Source: Guillardia theta CCMP2712
Taxonomy: Eukaryota; Cryptophyceae; Pyrenomonadales; Geminigeraceae
Length of the DNA: 31,691 bases
Assembly (NCBI RefSeq): GCF_000315625.1
Contig: NW_005434419.1
Coordinates: 2,579 to 34,269, forward strand
Reading direction: 5' to 3'
Made by a program: the position numbers and the translations under genes. Below the pieces are notes generated by a model that saw nothing but the letters and a program-made list of their open reading frames with translations, had not been told where the DNA came from and did no database searches. Of the stretch, positions 9,327-19,559 are shown one piece after another (positions within the stretch are counted from its first letter, which is position 1; the number at the start of each line of letters is the position of its first letter).

Positions 9327-10103
9327 TCATTTCTTAGTTTTAGTGCTCAGAACAGATGGGTGTGTCTGCCATTCTTCTTCAACATTCACCTCCTGTGACA
9401 GCTTCAACAGAGCTTCTTCAACCTGTAAGTTAGAGATCTCAGTGACTATGTCCATGTGAAGATCGATCAATCTGATGTACCCTGTTCGTGAGCTTAGCAT
9501 AAAGCTCCTCCTCCACGCTTGTTGTCGTCCACGCGTCTTCAATCCCATGCTCTTTTCTTGCCTCCTCCCTCTTCTGTCGGTATTCATCCAACAGATCCTT
9601 CACATGGATAGGCTCTCCTACAGAAACATCAGATTCCTGATGCATCTTCCAGAGTTTTCTTAACCGATTCGTATGGTAACCTTGTTTCCCGTCTGCAATG
9701 GACTAAGGCGTCATGTGCTCGTCGGAGACCAGGAGCAGAGTCACCTTGGGAGGAAAGCTCTGGGCCCGGCTGTTAGGAAACTGAGGCAGCACTCTGTGCA
9801 TCCCTGTGTGGTAGAATGGAAGAACAATCGGACTTTGCTCCTCGCAGTACCTGAGGAATGAGTCACGAGCCACCTCGTAGGTGCGACGGGCGTGTACGCA
9901 GACAGGAGGGGAGAAAGTCACTTACGCGATCAGCTTCCCTACTCCTGGACGAAGAGGGCCGAGCCTGAGGGGAGGAACAGAGGTCACGAGTGCTCGACTC
10001 GATCCCATGTCACCTGCGATCCTCATTCCGCAGCTTCCATGGTTGCCAGATCCTTCCCTCAGGGAAGATGTGACACCATCCTCCTACACACGCATCAGTC
10101 AGA

Positions 10104-10141
<38 letters not shown>

Positions 10142-11103
10142 TCCTTCCTTCCTTCCTGCTTCTCTCCCTCTCTGTCATCTCGCCCCCTTGCCTGCTTCCT
10201 TTTCCCCTTGTTCGCTTCCGTTGCGCGTCTCTCCCTCCCTCCCAATCCTCGCCTCTCTCCCTTCCTCTTGCGCTAGTGCGATACCTTTCCTGGCTTTTTC
10301 AGCAAAGATTCTAAAGGCTTCCTGGTCCCTGCCGGCAAGCCGTTAACGATCTCAAGTCTTTTGTGCTTGAATACATGTTGCGATTTCTGTAGATTGGAAG
10401 ACCTCTCGCCGCATAGAAGAACAGCTGAACGAGCGTGTTCACTGCTGAACCATAGCACACAGCAGCACGGGGTTTACCTGCGCAAAGATCGGGCCCAGGC
10501 GGAAGAACATTCCATCATGGCACAGACTGTAACGCAGCTCCCACTGCTTGATCGGCCAAGGGATCAAGGTAGAGAAGAGGAGAGGCTCGTCCAGAGAGGA
10601 GCAGTGATTCGAGACTGTGATGAGCGGTGCTCCCCGAGGACGGGAGCTGATCAGCTTAGTGAGCCGATCATGATTCTTGATCTCAACCTTGTTCAGGATG
10701 TACATGAAGGGTTTCCTGGGCCCCCAGTCAGTGCATCACCGTGCCAGCAGCTGCGTGCTCACTGGATGAAGGTGTCGAAGACAAACACAAAGAGCTGCCC
10801 GTAGATCTCGCGCAGGAGGATAAGAAACTTGACCAGCAAGAATCGCGTCAGGGAGAGCAGGGACGTTGTCCCCTTTGAACGGCTCGCGGCGCCTCCTCCG
10901 GTTGCTGGCGTCTGGCTAGAAGCAGACATTCTCGTCCTCGCGAACCCTCCGCTGCTCTTGGGGCGGGGAGGCACTCGTTGAGAGAGTTGAGAGGGGAAGT
11001 GCCGACCGCGCGCATTGAGCTGGACAAACTGTGAGGGGGCGAAAGCGGACGCCATGGACATGTGCGCGGCAATAAGGCCCAGCAGAAGCCACGAGGCTCT
11101 CAT
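9327..11103 (-). CDS. tafazzin/PlsC-like lysophospholipid acyltransferase, plastid-targeted
   Basis: Ten exons (complement): 11103-10763, 10715-10478, 10424-10375, 10328-10285, 10083-10014, 9964-9926, 9850-9745, 9692-9665, 9617-9481, 9422-9327. All junctions keep phase; about 382 aa. The first 22 residues are a signal peptide ending MASAFAP, the ASAFAP hallmark of red secondary plastids, followed by an Arg/Ser-rich transit peptide. The acyltransferase core has the catalytic HX4D motif SNHCSSLDEP (His151, Asp156), then LPIYRNRNM, GWCHIFPEGR, PLRPGVGKLIA, SPIVLPFYHTGMHRVLPQ and VTIRIGEP. The PFYHTGM..VLP and IGEP segments match tafazzin better than bacterial PlsC. In the family it transfers acyl groups to lysophospholipids at a membrane; the substrate here is unknown. 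The C-terminal helical tail (residues about 290-382) is charged and family-variable. Confidence 0.88.
10104..10155 (+). repeat. (CCTG)n/(CCTT)n tetranucleotide repeat in an acyltransferase intron
   Basis: CCTG units pass into CCTT units inside the 201-nt intron (10084-10284), the longest in this gene. Confidence 0.9.
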
Positions 11104-11537
11104 GTGGTGATGCCTGTTGTCAATAGCGTCTCAGTTCATCTTCCTCTATAAGTCGTCACAGAAGCGTGAAATCTCTAGCTCATGCGCTTGCTTATGCTTC
11201 GTATGAATTCCACTACATTTCCATCCCCTAGGGCATCCCGAAACAATACTGAGTAATGTTTTCATCTCCTCATCGTCTCCTTTCTCACACCATTACTCGC
11301 TGGCTACCTCTCTGCGTGACGTTCCTCCTCCTCCTCCTCCCTCTCTCTCTCCGCTCTCCACTTCCTATCGCTTTCTTTGCCGCTGCGGCCGCGGCCATGG
11401 CCCGGGATCCAGAGGTTTTGCCAAATTTTCAAAGTTCGAAACTTCTGAAGCCGAAAAGTTTAAAATTAAAGTTCAAAACATGTAACTTGTTCAAAGTTGC
11501 TGAAGTTTCTCCAGGTTTGTGGTGGGGCGGGCCTGCC
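11104..11537. promoter_or_regulatory. divergent promoter region, acyltransferase (-) / HECT ligase (+)
   Basis: The 434 bp between two divergent start codons must hold both promoters and 5' UTRs. It contains an AT-rich island at about 11415-11510 with repeated AAAGTT/GAAGTTT words, unlike the GC-rich surroundings. A dense run of palindromes lies at 11385-11410. The frame stays open from an ATG at 11256, so an upstream start for the HECT protein cannot be excluded. However, that extension has no UBE3B-like sequence. No TATA box was assigned. Confidence 0.45.
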
Positions 11538-12913
11538 ATGGCGGACTCCTTCCTGGATGGCGAGAGGGAGCGGCGGCGGCGAGGAGGAGGGGGAGGGGGA
11601 GGGGGAGGAGGGAAGAAAGGGAAGGAAGATAGACAAGCATTCTTAGCACGAACGCAGGCACAGCGAGCAGCGAGGCAGCAGAGCAGGCAAGAGGTCAATG
11701 CTGCGGTGTCGATTCAGGCGTGGTTGCGAGGTCGAAGAGCGGCGGCGGCTCTGGGGAGGGAGATGGTCAAGGAGCTCCACACTGTCTTGGATGGTGAGAA
11801 GAAAGAGGAGCTGAGAGGATGGGCGCGAGTGAGCGATATCATGAAGCGGATGAGATCACAGCGAGGGGAGAGGGAACTTGTCCTGCGAGCAACCCAACTC
11901 GTGTCGAACGAGTTCAAGGACGTGTCTGAGGAGAGTTACATCCAGCGAGGGCTGAGGGAAGAAAAGAGCATGTTATGCTTGCAGCTCAAGAGAATGTGCT
12001 ACTTGGTCTGCCAACAACTGGTGGGTGTTGCTGACAGATGTGTTTCTGTGACTCTGTGTTGATGACGCCTCTTCCTCCTTCTCTTTGCAGTACGTTTTTT
12101 CTCGTCCACATGCATGGGTGTGTTTGTGTAACAACAATATGTTGAGCTGCTTTCGCACCAGCGATGTGTGTGTCTCGCTCTCATGCGAGCTTGACTTATC
12201 GTGGACAGGCTGGAACTCGTTGGATGATCGATGGAGACAGGGAGGTCAGCAGCAGCTACACGCAACTAACCTTGCCCTCTGACACTTCTGCACCCAGGAC
12301 TTGATGTCTCTGCTGCAGTTCTTGTACTTCTTCTCCGACCCCTCCCTCCCGCAGCGATGGCAGGAGGCGCCCGCTGGCACTTTCAGGAGCATGCGGGGAG
12401 AGGTAGCTGACTGTCTGCACGCAGCTGCGCGGAGGTTTGACTCTTCCCTCAGATCCTGTTCAGCATTGTGCAGGAGGGGCGCCTCTACACAAGCATCAGG
12501 CTCCTCCTCCTCGACCCGTCCTGGCAGGACATGGATGCTGCAGGGTCCAACCAGAAGCCCGCTGGTCAATTCCATCTAATCCTCAGCTCGCTGCTCTGGG
12601 CCATCGCGCTGCACCCTCTTAGCCACTCGTCGCCTCCTCCTGGCAAGCAGCATGCGGTGGCCTTCGAGTTCGCTCGGGAGATCCTCTCCATCCCTCAGGT
12701 CGAAGAGCTCCCTTCCTCTCCGCTAGCATCCTTCACACGCTGACGCTGCGCTGAAAGGTCCTGAGCAAAGTTCCTGCTATGATTCAGAGCTCCCTCACTC
12801 ACCACACTGTCTGGCCCAAGGTGGGAAGTGGGGTGGACCGGCATTGCTGTGACGTGGGCCTGCAGCTGATTTATGCGATCGGCAACAGCGAGGCTGCATC
12901 GGACTCGTCAGGG

Positions 12914-12950
<37 letters not shown>

Positions 12951-15900
12951 GGCAGATAGGTCTCATATCCCCGTCGTAATGTTTCACTAAGGGTGGGATG
13001 GAGGTGAAGGTGCGACTGCGGTGGCAGCAGATCGAGCGATGGATCTGTTCACCAACGTCGTCGAGATCGCCAACGTCAGGCCCATCCACGGCCTCCAGCC
13101 GCTCTACCTCTCTGGTTTGTCAGCTCGAGTTCCAGCTGGGCAGTGATTGAGTCTCGTCCCAGCTCTGTTGAGGCTCGTCGACAAGATTCCGAGCAGCGGC
13201 TGGACGATGTCTAAGATGTGAGCATCTCCTCCTCCTCCTTTCCTGTCTGCTGTAGCATCCCTCCGTCCCTCCCTCCCTCCCTCCCTCCCTCCCTCCCTCC
13301 CTCCCTCCCTCCCTCCCTCCCTCCCTCCCTCCTCTCCCTCCTCTCCCTCCTTCCCCTCCCTCCTCTCCCTCCTCTCCTTCCTCTTCCTCCTTCCCTTCCC
13401 TTTCCCTTCCTCCCTCCCTCCCTTCCTCGCCCCCTCCGCCCTCCCCGTCTTCCTCCCTCTTCTCACCCTTCCCTTCGCCCGGGCTGAGGAAAACATTCTG
13501 CAGCCAAGCCCAGCAGCTCGCGCCGCTGCATAAGCCGAAGCACATCCACTGGCTGTTGCTGGGGTTGGGAGGTAGAGGGGAGGGAGAGGAAGGGAAGGCG
13601 CTTGAGATAGGAGCCGAGCTGAAGATAGAAACCCTCAGTCTCAAGGTGAGGGAGGCTGATTGCTGTCACTGTCCGCCATGTCCAGCTGAACTCCAGCAGA
13701 GCTGGAGCTTCGTGGAGTGGTCGAAGATCTACTCTGACGTCCGGAAGCTGAGAAATTCTGATGGGAAACCCAAGTACACGAACGAGATCGTCTCCTTCTG
13801 CCAGCTGTATGGGTGAGAGAAATGCAGTCACTGATTTTCAGTTGCTGATCCTCCTCCCTGTCTTCCGTCCTCCTTCCTCCTCCTCCTCCTCCTCCTCCTG
13901 TCCTCCTCCTCCTGTCCTCCTCCTGTCCTCCGCTCCCTTCTCCACACAACTGCTCCCTCCTCCACTACCTTCTCCTCCTTCTCCTCCTCCTCCTCCACTG
14001 ATACCATCACCAGGAAGCTTCTTCGTCTCTGGACGGTGGCGAACGTTCAGGTCTTGAACGCCATCTCCTTCGACAGCCCTGTGCACGTGAGCCTCTGGTC
14101 ATGGTTGCGATGCTCGAACTTGCTGCAAGGATACATCGATGAGGGAACAGAGGTGAGGGAGGAGGAGGGAGGAGGAGTAGCAGCAGCAGCAGGTGGTGGT
14201 GGAGCAGCAGCAGCAGCAGCAGCAGCAAAGCATGGCGGAGGTGGTGGGGAGGGCAGGGGGCTTGGAAGGCAGAACAAGGGGCCGGTGAATGGAGGGTGGG
14301 AAGACAAAGACGTGGAGGAAGGAGGCAGGAATGGAGGCAGGAAGGGGACCGAGGAGGGGAGCACGAGCATAAACAGGAGGAAGCAGGATCATGAACTCGG
14401 TCTCACCCTCCTCTCTCTTTCCAGGCCGGGATAGTGGGGGATGTAGCCTTCCTGTTCTGCAAGTGCTACCTGCACCGCCTCATGGTCACTGACGACACTG
14501 AGTTCTACGAGCAGCAGGTCAGGACCTGGTTGCGTCTCCTATCGCTTCCTCCGCTGATCTCTGTCCCAGGTTCCCTTCCCTCTGAACCAACTGGTCGAGA
14601 TGGCGCTCTTGATCAGACAGGCAAGATCCTCCTGCTCCTGCTCATGCTCCCGCTCCCGCTCCTGCTCCCGCTCCTGCTCCACCACCACCTCCCCCTCTCC
14701 AACAGACTGAAGGGGGTTGAACTTGCAGTACGTAAACCGTCGGTTCTGGGGAGCGGACAACGTCTCCTCCTCTGCTGCTGCCCGACAGGCTGTGGCCTCT
14801 GCTGAGTCGACCAGGGACATCCGGCAACAGCAGCGGGAGGCCGCGACCATGGTGGGCAGTTCATACTGGCGTGCACAGGCCTGTCTGACTTGAAATTTCC
14901 ACCCCTTCCTATGCAGCTCCTCCATCAGCTCTATGACCGGAACGCGCGAAGAGAATTTTGTCCGCTGGAGATATGGTTTGGCTCTCTCCTTCTTTCCTCC
15001 CCCCACCTTTCCTTGCCCCCAACCCTCCATCATCGCCTCCACTTGCTCTTCTTTCGTCCCTCCCCTTCTCTACTTTCCTTCTTCCTTTCCCTTGTTTCTT
15101 GTGCCCATTGGTTCATTCCTGCTCCACTTCCTCCCCGTCCCGTTCGCCCTGCCGGAGTCTCCGGTCCCTTTATGTCTTGAAGCTATGTCATGACTTATCC
15201 CTGCAAGAAATTACTTTCCTCCTCCTCCTCCTCCTCCCTGCTCCTCCTCCTGCTCGTCCCTCCTCCTTCCTTCACTTCCTTCCTCCTACCTCCTCCTCCT
15301 CCTCCTCCTCCTCCTCCTCCTCCTCCTCCACCCATTCCCAAGCCCCCCCCCCCCCCCCTCCTTCCTCCTCCTCCCCCTCTCCCTTTCTTGCTCATCTTCC
15401 TTCCCCCAGGCTGCAGAAAGGTTTCAAGATGGACGCGTTTGGCATCGACTCCACCGCTGAGGACAGCCAGACGCTCGTCGTCCTCCGCGAGTTCCCCCAC
15501 GTGATCCCGCTGAAAGAGAGGGTCCAGATCTTCCAGCGGCTGATCGAAGAGGAGAAGAAGAGCCAGCAGTGGCCGACCTCCCTTGTCAAGATCAGGAGGC
15601 AGAGGATAGTGGAGGACGGCTTCAACAAGCTCGGAGTCCTCAGGGAGGAGCTCAAGGGGGTGGTCAAAGTCCTCTTCGTCAACGAGAGCGGGCTCGACGA
15701 GTCCGGCATCGACATGGGGGGCCTGTACAAGGAGTTTCTGACCCATTTCATCGAGCGAGCCTTCCATCCTGACTACGGCCTCTTCAAGTACTCAGCTGAG
15801 AGGCAGCTCTTCCCTAACCCCCACAGCCACATGATGGTTCACTCCCACTTGGACTACTTCGCGTTCCTGGGGAGGATGCTGGGGAAGGCCATGTACGATG

Positions 15901-16688
15901 GCATCCAGATGGACCTCTCGTTCTGCGGCTTCTTCCTCTCCAAGCTCCTGGGCAAGCACAACTACCTCGACGAGCTGCCGTCGCTCGACCCGGCCCTGCA
16001 CAAGAATCTCATGTACCTCAAGAACTACGAGGGGGACGTCCGTGACCTCTCCCTCGACTTCACCGTCACCACCGACGAGATGGGAGGAGGGGAGGTGGAA
16101 GAGCTGGTCCCAGGAGGCTCCAACATCGAGGTTACCTCCTCCAACAAGATCCAGTACATCCACCTCGTGGCCGACTATCGTCTCAACAAGCAGATCAAGC
16201 GGCAGTGCGAAGCCTTCCTGCGAGGCTTCCAGGACGTGATCCGCGTGGAGTGGATCAGGTTCTTCAACCCGGTGGAGCTGCAGGTGCTGATCAGCGGGGA
16301 AGACGACGGCGGGTTCGACGTCGAGGACCTCAAGGCTCACACGGTCTACTCTGGGGGATATACCTCCCTCGACAGCACTTGCCGGAGGTTCTGGAAGGTC
16401 GTGGCGCAGTTCTCGAGCAAGGAGAAGTCAGCTCTCCTCAAGTTCGTCACCTCCTGCCCGCGCCCTCCCCTCCTTGGCTTTGCCTCCCTCCAGCCTCCCT
16501 TCACCATCCATCGCGTTCACTCCGACAAGGGCTTCTGGGACTACATGACGGGCAAGTCGGAGGATCGCCTTCCGACCTCAAGCACCTGCATGAACCTCCT
16601 GAAGCTCCCTCCTTACCCGAGCTCCTCCAACCTCCGCGACAAGCTCCTCTATGCCATCACGGCTAACGCCGGGTTCGAACTCTCGTGA
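11538..16688 (+). CDS. UBE3B-like HECT E3 ubiquitin ligase with IQ motif
   Basis: Sixteen exons: 11538-12020, 12209-12244, 12298-12402, 12453-12698, 12758-12820, 12866-12959, 13028-13114, 13163-13217, 13489-13645, 13697-13812, 14014-14086, 14425-14517, 14570-14620, 14729-14851, 14917-14975, 15410-16688. Every phase joins; about 1039 aa against about 1070 for human UBE3B. An IQ motif (AVSIQAWLRGRRAAAALG, residues 56-73) should bind calmodulin. The middle is helical and carries a CAG-encoded poly-Gln tract. HECT C-lobe landmarks are ELVPGGSNIEVT, HTVYSGGY, FVTSCPRPPLLGFA and LPTSSTCMNLLKLP, with the catalytic Cys1007 at 16587-16589; the end is GFELS. The FVTSCPRPPLLGFA segment distinguishes UBE3B from UBE3C. 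HECT ligases accept ubiquitin from an E2 as a Cys thioester. The intron at 14621 has a GC donor. The exon at 12866 and its 3' junction are the least certain. Confidence 0.9.
12916..12947 (+). repeat. coding (CAG)n, poly-Gln tract in the HECT ligase
   Basis: About ten CAG codons lie in an inferred exon between AASDSSGK and RRQI. If the downstream donor were misplaced, the run could be intronic. Confidence 0.75.
13255..13331 (+). repeat. (CCCT)n tetranucleotide array in a HECT intron
   Basis: A long CCCT run continues into CTCC variants and makes up most of the intron 13218-13488. Confidence 0.95.
13871..13990 (+). repeat. (CTC)n-rich intron core
   Basis: CTC triplets and CTCCTGTCC variants occupy the intron 13813-14013 of the HECT gene. 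Confidence 0.85.
15212..15380 (+). repeat. (CTC)n and poly-C tract in the last HECT intron
   Basis: CTC triplet runs around 15217-15330 and a C homopolymer near 15345-15358 lie in the 434-nt intron preceding the catalytic exon. The frame stays open from inside the intron into the exon, but that extension is not protein. Confidence 0.9.
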
Positions 16689-17117
16689 GCATGCCATGAC
16701 TCCGATGAAAGTAGTTGGTCTTTCAAGTTAGTTGTACATACAGCAGTCGCGGTCTAACAGTAACTTGGGTAACTCCGGCCCGTGCGACATCCGGCATGTT
16801 GAAATGATGTACGGCTACTATGATGTTTGACTACCGACTCCGTGGATCTTGAAGTCTCCTCTTCCTCGGAGTTCATACTGGTTCCACTCATTTACAACAA
16901 GTAGAGATGCTGACTGTACAGTAACAAGTCATCACACTCCATGAGTTGAAAGTTAGAATGATGCGACACTACAAGGTTGAATTCACTATGGTGCAACCGC
17001 CCTGCCGCTATTGTGAGACAATAAAATTGACATAAAAACTAAAGGAAAAGTATTGAACCTACTTCGAATCCTACTGACATTTTATCTTTTTTCATTTTCT
17101 GTCACTACAAGTAGCAC
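16689..17117. other. 3' flank of the HECT gene
   Basis: No coding exon. The composition drops to AT-rich. AATAAA at 17020-17025, about 330 nt after the stop, is the best poly(A) signal candidate. Confidence 0.5.
17020..17025 (+). promoter_or_regulatory. candidate poly(A) signal of the HECT gene
   Basis: AATAAA, followed by an AT-rich stretch, about 330 nt 3' of the stop codon. Confidence 0.4.
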
Positions 17118-17278
17118 TTGGCGCCCCGTTGGCTCGAGTCTGAGTTAGCTTCATCTTCTGCAAGCAGACACACTTGGGGACGGACACTTGAAATGATTCC
17201 CTTGAGATATCTGCTTCTTGGCCTGGTTCCCGTCAGGGACGTCAAGTTACTAGCATCGCGGTCCCACTTGTTTGCCTG

Positions 17279-17382
17279 GTCAGCTACGAGGATGAGCTTG
17301 GGTCCTAGGACCTCACTCAGAGCACTTGACCCAACCTTGTCAGCTACGAGGATGAGCTTGGGTCCTAGGACCTCACTCAGAG
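17279..17382. repeat. imperfect 60-bp tandem duplication
   Basis: A 44-bp block starting GTCAGCTACGAGGATGAGCT at 17279 is repeated exactly at 17339. The remaining part of each unit differs slightly. Both strands are open across it. Confidence 0.92.
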
Positions 17383-17522
17383 TACTCCCAACCTTCTCAG
17401 CCGCTCGCGGGCGGGCAAGGATCTCAGCCACAAGCTCTTGGAATTCATATCTCAATCTGGTGTGCTGGATACTGGGGGTTGATGATGCGGCGAATCCAAG
17501 CTTTCATGTGATTGCTGTTGCA

Positions 17523-18155
17523 ATGGAGCTGCACAGAATGGACATGGAAAAGGAGCTGGGGCTGCAGAATGAAATGGAGGACAAGATGCACAGGAATCAA
17601 AAGTACCTTGCCCATTACTACAAGCGTGAAATATCCACCTTCACTCAAAGGTGTGCGTCTTGATTGAGATCTGCAGAATGATATTGATAACGCAGATACG
17701 TCCTTGAGGAGCTGTTCAGGGAAGTAGTGTGCATTGTTCAAGATTCCGAGGATCATGCGCTTCAATCTATGTTGCCGAAGACGGTTCTCAATACGATGCA
17801 GAGAGGAGAGATTTCTATGTCTGACGTATTTCGGCTCTTGAACGATCCGGAACACGCAAGCTTTCGACGGAATGTGTGGAAAACGATCGGGTTACCACAG
17901 GACCTTGTGTTACCCCCGTTTGATCCAAGAACGATGATGTATGTGCAGCTCTCTGAAATGATACGCTGTTCACCAGGAAAGTATGTGTTTCTACATTCAT
18001 ATGCAGATGACAGAGAGATCATATTTTTCAGCGAGGTTGCAAAGCGTTTCGAGAAGAAGGTAGACTATTTCGACCCCGTGTCGGCATTTGCGGGAGAGAG
18101 GATCCTGAAAGCGGATGATTTCTTCCCGCACAACCGAACGAATTTTGAACCCTAA
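17523..18155 (+). CDS. orphan protein of unknown function, two exons
   Basis: I do not recognise the family. Exon 17523-17650 joins exon 17696-18155 across a 45-nt intron (AAAG|GTGTGC ... CGCAG), giving about 195 aa from the Met at 17523. The protein starts with a Met/Glu/Lys-rich helical stretch (MELHRMDMEKELGL). It continues as a globular domain with FRREVVCIVQD-like and PGKYVFLHSY, EIIFFSEVAKRFEKKVDYF segments, and ends RTNFEP. There is no signal peptide or membrane span from this start. The frame remains open upstream to an ATG at 17118. That extension is rich in Arg, Ser and Leu like a targeting peptide, but includes the tandem duplication and may not be translated. Splicing is supported by frame continuity only. 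Confidence 0.6.
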
Positions 18156-18469
18156 ACCCAGAAGTCCAGGCCATGACTGGGACGGTCGGTTATCGTCTTC
18201 CCTTGCCGTGCATCGGGTTGCTCCAAGTCGGCCTTGTGCTCGGAGTCCTACCGCAGCAGTGCTGCAGGGCCCGGGAGAAAGGCAGGATGTAGACGTCACG
18301 GTGTTGTGTGAGGTGTTGGAAGTAAAGACTTAGTTTTGCAAGTTGCTACGGAGTCTGAGCATGACTAGCCGACTAGCCGTACCACTGCGGCAGAGTGACT
18401 CAGCTTCCGCCGGTAGCATTCAAGTGTCGAGGTCACAATCTAGATATCATAAGTTCACAGTCAGGTACG

Positions 18470-19490
18470 GTAGCCCGTCAGCGGTACCACTGATGGAACT
18501 TGGAGACAAGTCAGCCGCCGAGTTTTATTTACCGATTGAACAAGTGAGAGAACCCGATCCGATGATCGGCGCACTGCCTGCCGCAGGGCCGCACAATCAT
18601 CGGATCATTGTGACAGGGATACGAATAGACCGTGGCTCTGAGTCTGAGACTGAGAGCTGTCAACTGATAGCAGACCGTATCATTCAATGTATCGGACTCA
18701 CCGTCCAGCCGGGAATCATGAGCGGCCGCAACTTGCCAAACGGCAGCGTCCGATCGCCGGACTCGGGAGGGCGGAAGCCGGCCGCGGGCCCGGCGGCCCG
18801 GCCAATCGGCGTGCCACTCACTGTCGCTGAGCCTCAGTGTAGCCTCCCGAGTCCCCCGCGAACGGCCCGATGACCGGCGGCGGCGGCCGCGTAAAGGGCC
18901 GGCCCCCCGGGCCCGGCCCGGCCGCGGGCGCCGCGCCGCCCCGGTGAAACTTTCAAGATGCACGCGGCACGCGCCGGCGGTGACGGCAAGCCGGGCCCGC
19001 AGTCCGGGCTTCAGTGACCGGGGGCCGCACGGTACTACGACGGTACTACCGTACCGCGGTACCGTCCGGCGGTCACCTACTGCCCGCCCGGGGACCGTAC
19101 CGTGTACGGGCGGCGGCCGCAGTACGCCCCGACGGTACCGGCCGGTACCGTGTACGATACGGGCCGTGCCACGGTGTACGGTACGCCCCGGCCGGACTGA
19201 GCTTCTTCACGGCGTCCCGGCGAGGCAACCACCAGACGCCGTTACCGAGGTTCCGAGTGACTGCCGCTGAGGCCCGGGCGGGCTCCGACTCGGAGGCCCC
19301 CGCCAGTCCGATCACTCGGGCCCGGCCGGCCATTGCCCATCATGCGGCCGCCCGGCCCCGGGCCCGCCGCCGTACGGTACGGTACCGGGCCTCGATGATC
19401 GGATGGCCCGGCGGGCCCGGCGGGCCCGGCCAGTGCCCGCCAGCCTGGCAGGGTCAGGGCTGACTACCGTACGGTACGAATCGGAGGACC
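18470..19490. repeat. GC-rich, GTAC-palindrome-dense block
   Basis: GTAC occurs about a dozen times between 19025 and 19200 alone, often inside GGTACC, CCGTACGG or CGGTACCG. GGCCC/GGGCC runs surround them. A smaller block of the same kind lies at 8380-8540. Confidence 0.55.
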
Positions 19491-19559
19491 GTCCGACAGA
19501 CCGACGAGTCGAATTTACGAAATCTGCACCCCCACCCCCCGAACATGTCGGAAGCAGGA

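Noticed and set aside
11256-11537. In-frame N-terminal extension of the HECT protein with a hydrophobic stretch
   Set aside because: It could look like a signal peptide, but UBE3B-type ligases are cytosolic. The sequence is low-complexity and MADSFLDG at 11538 fits the family start better.
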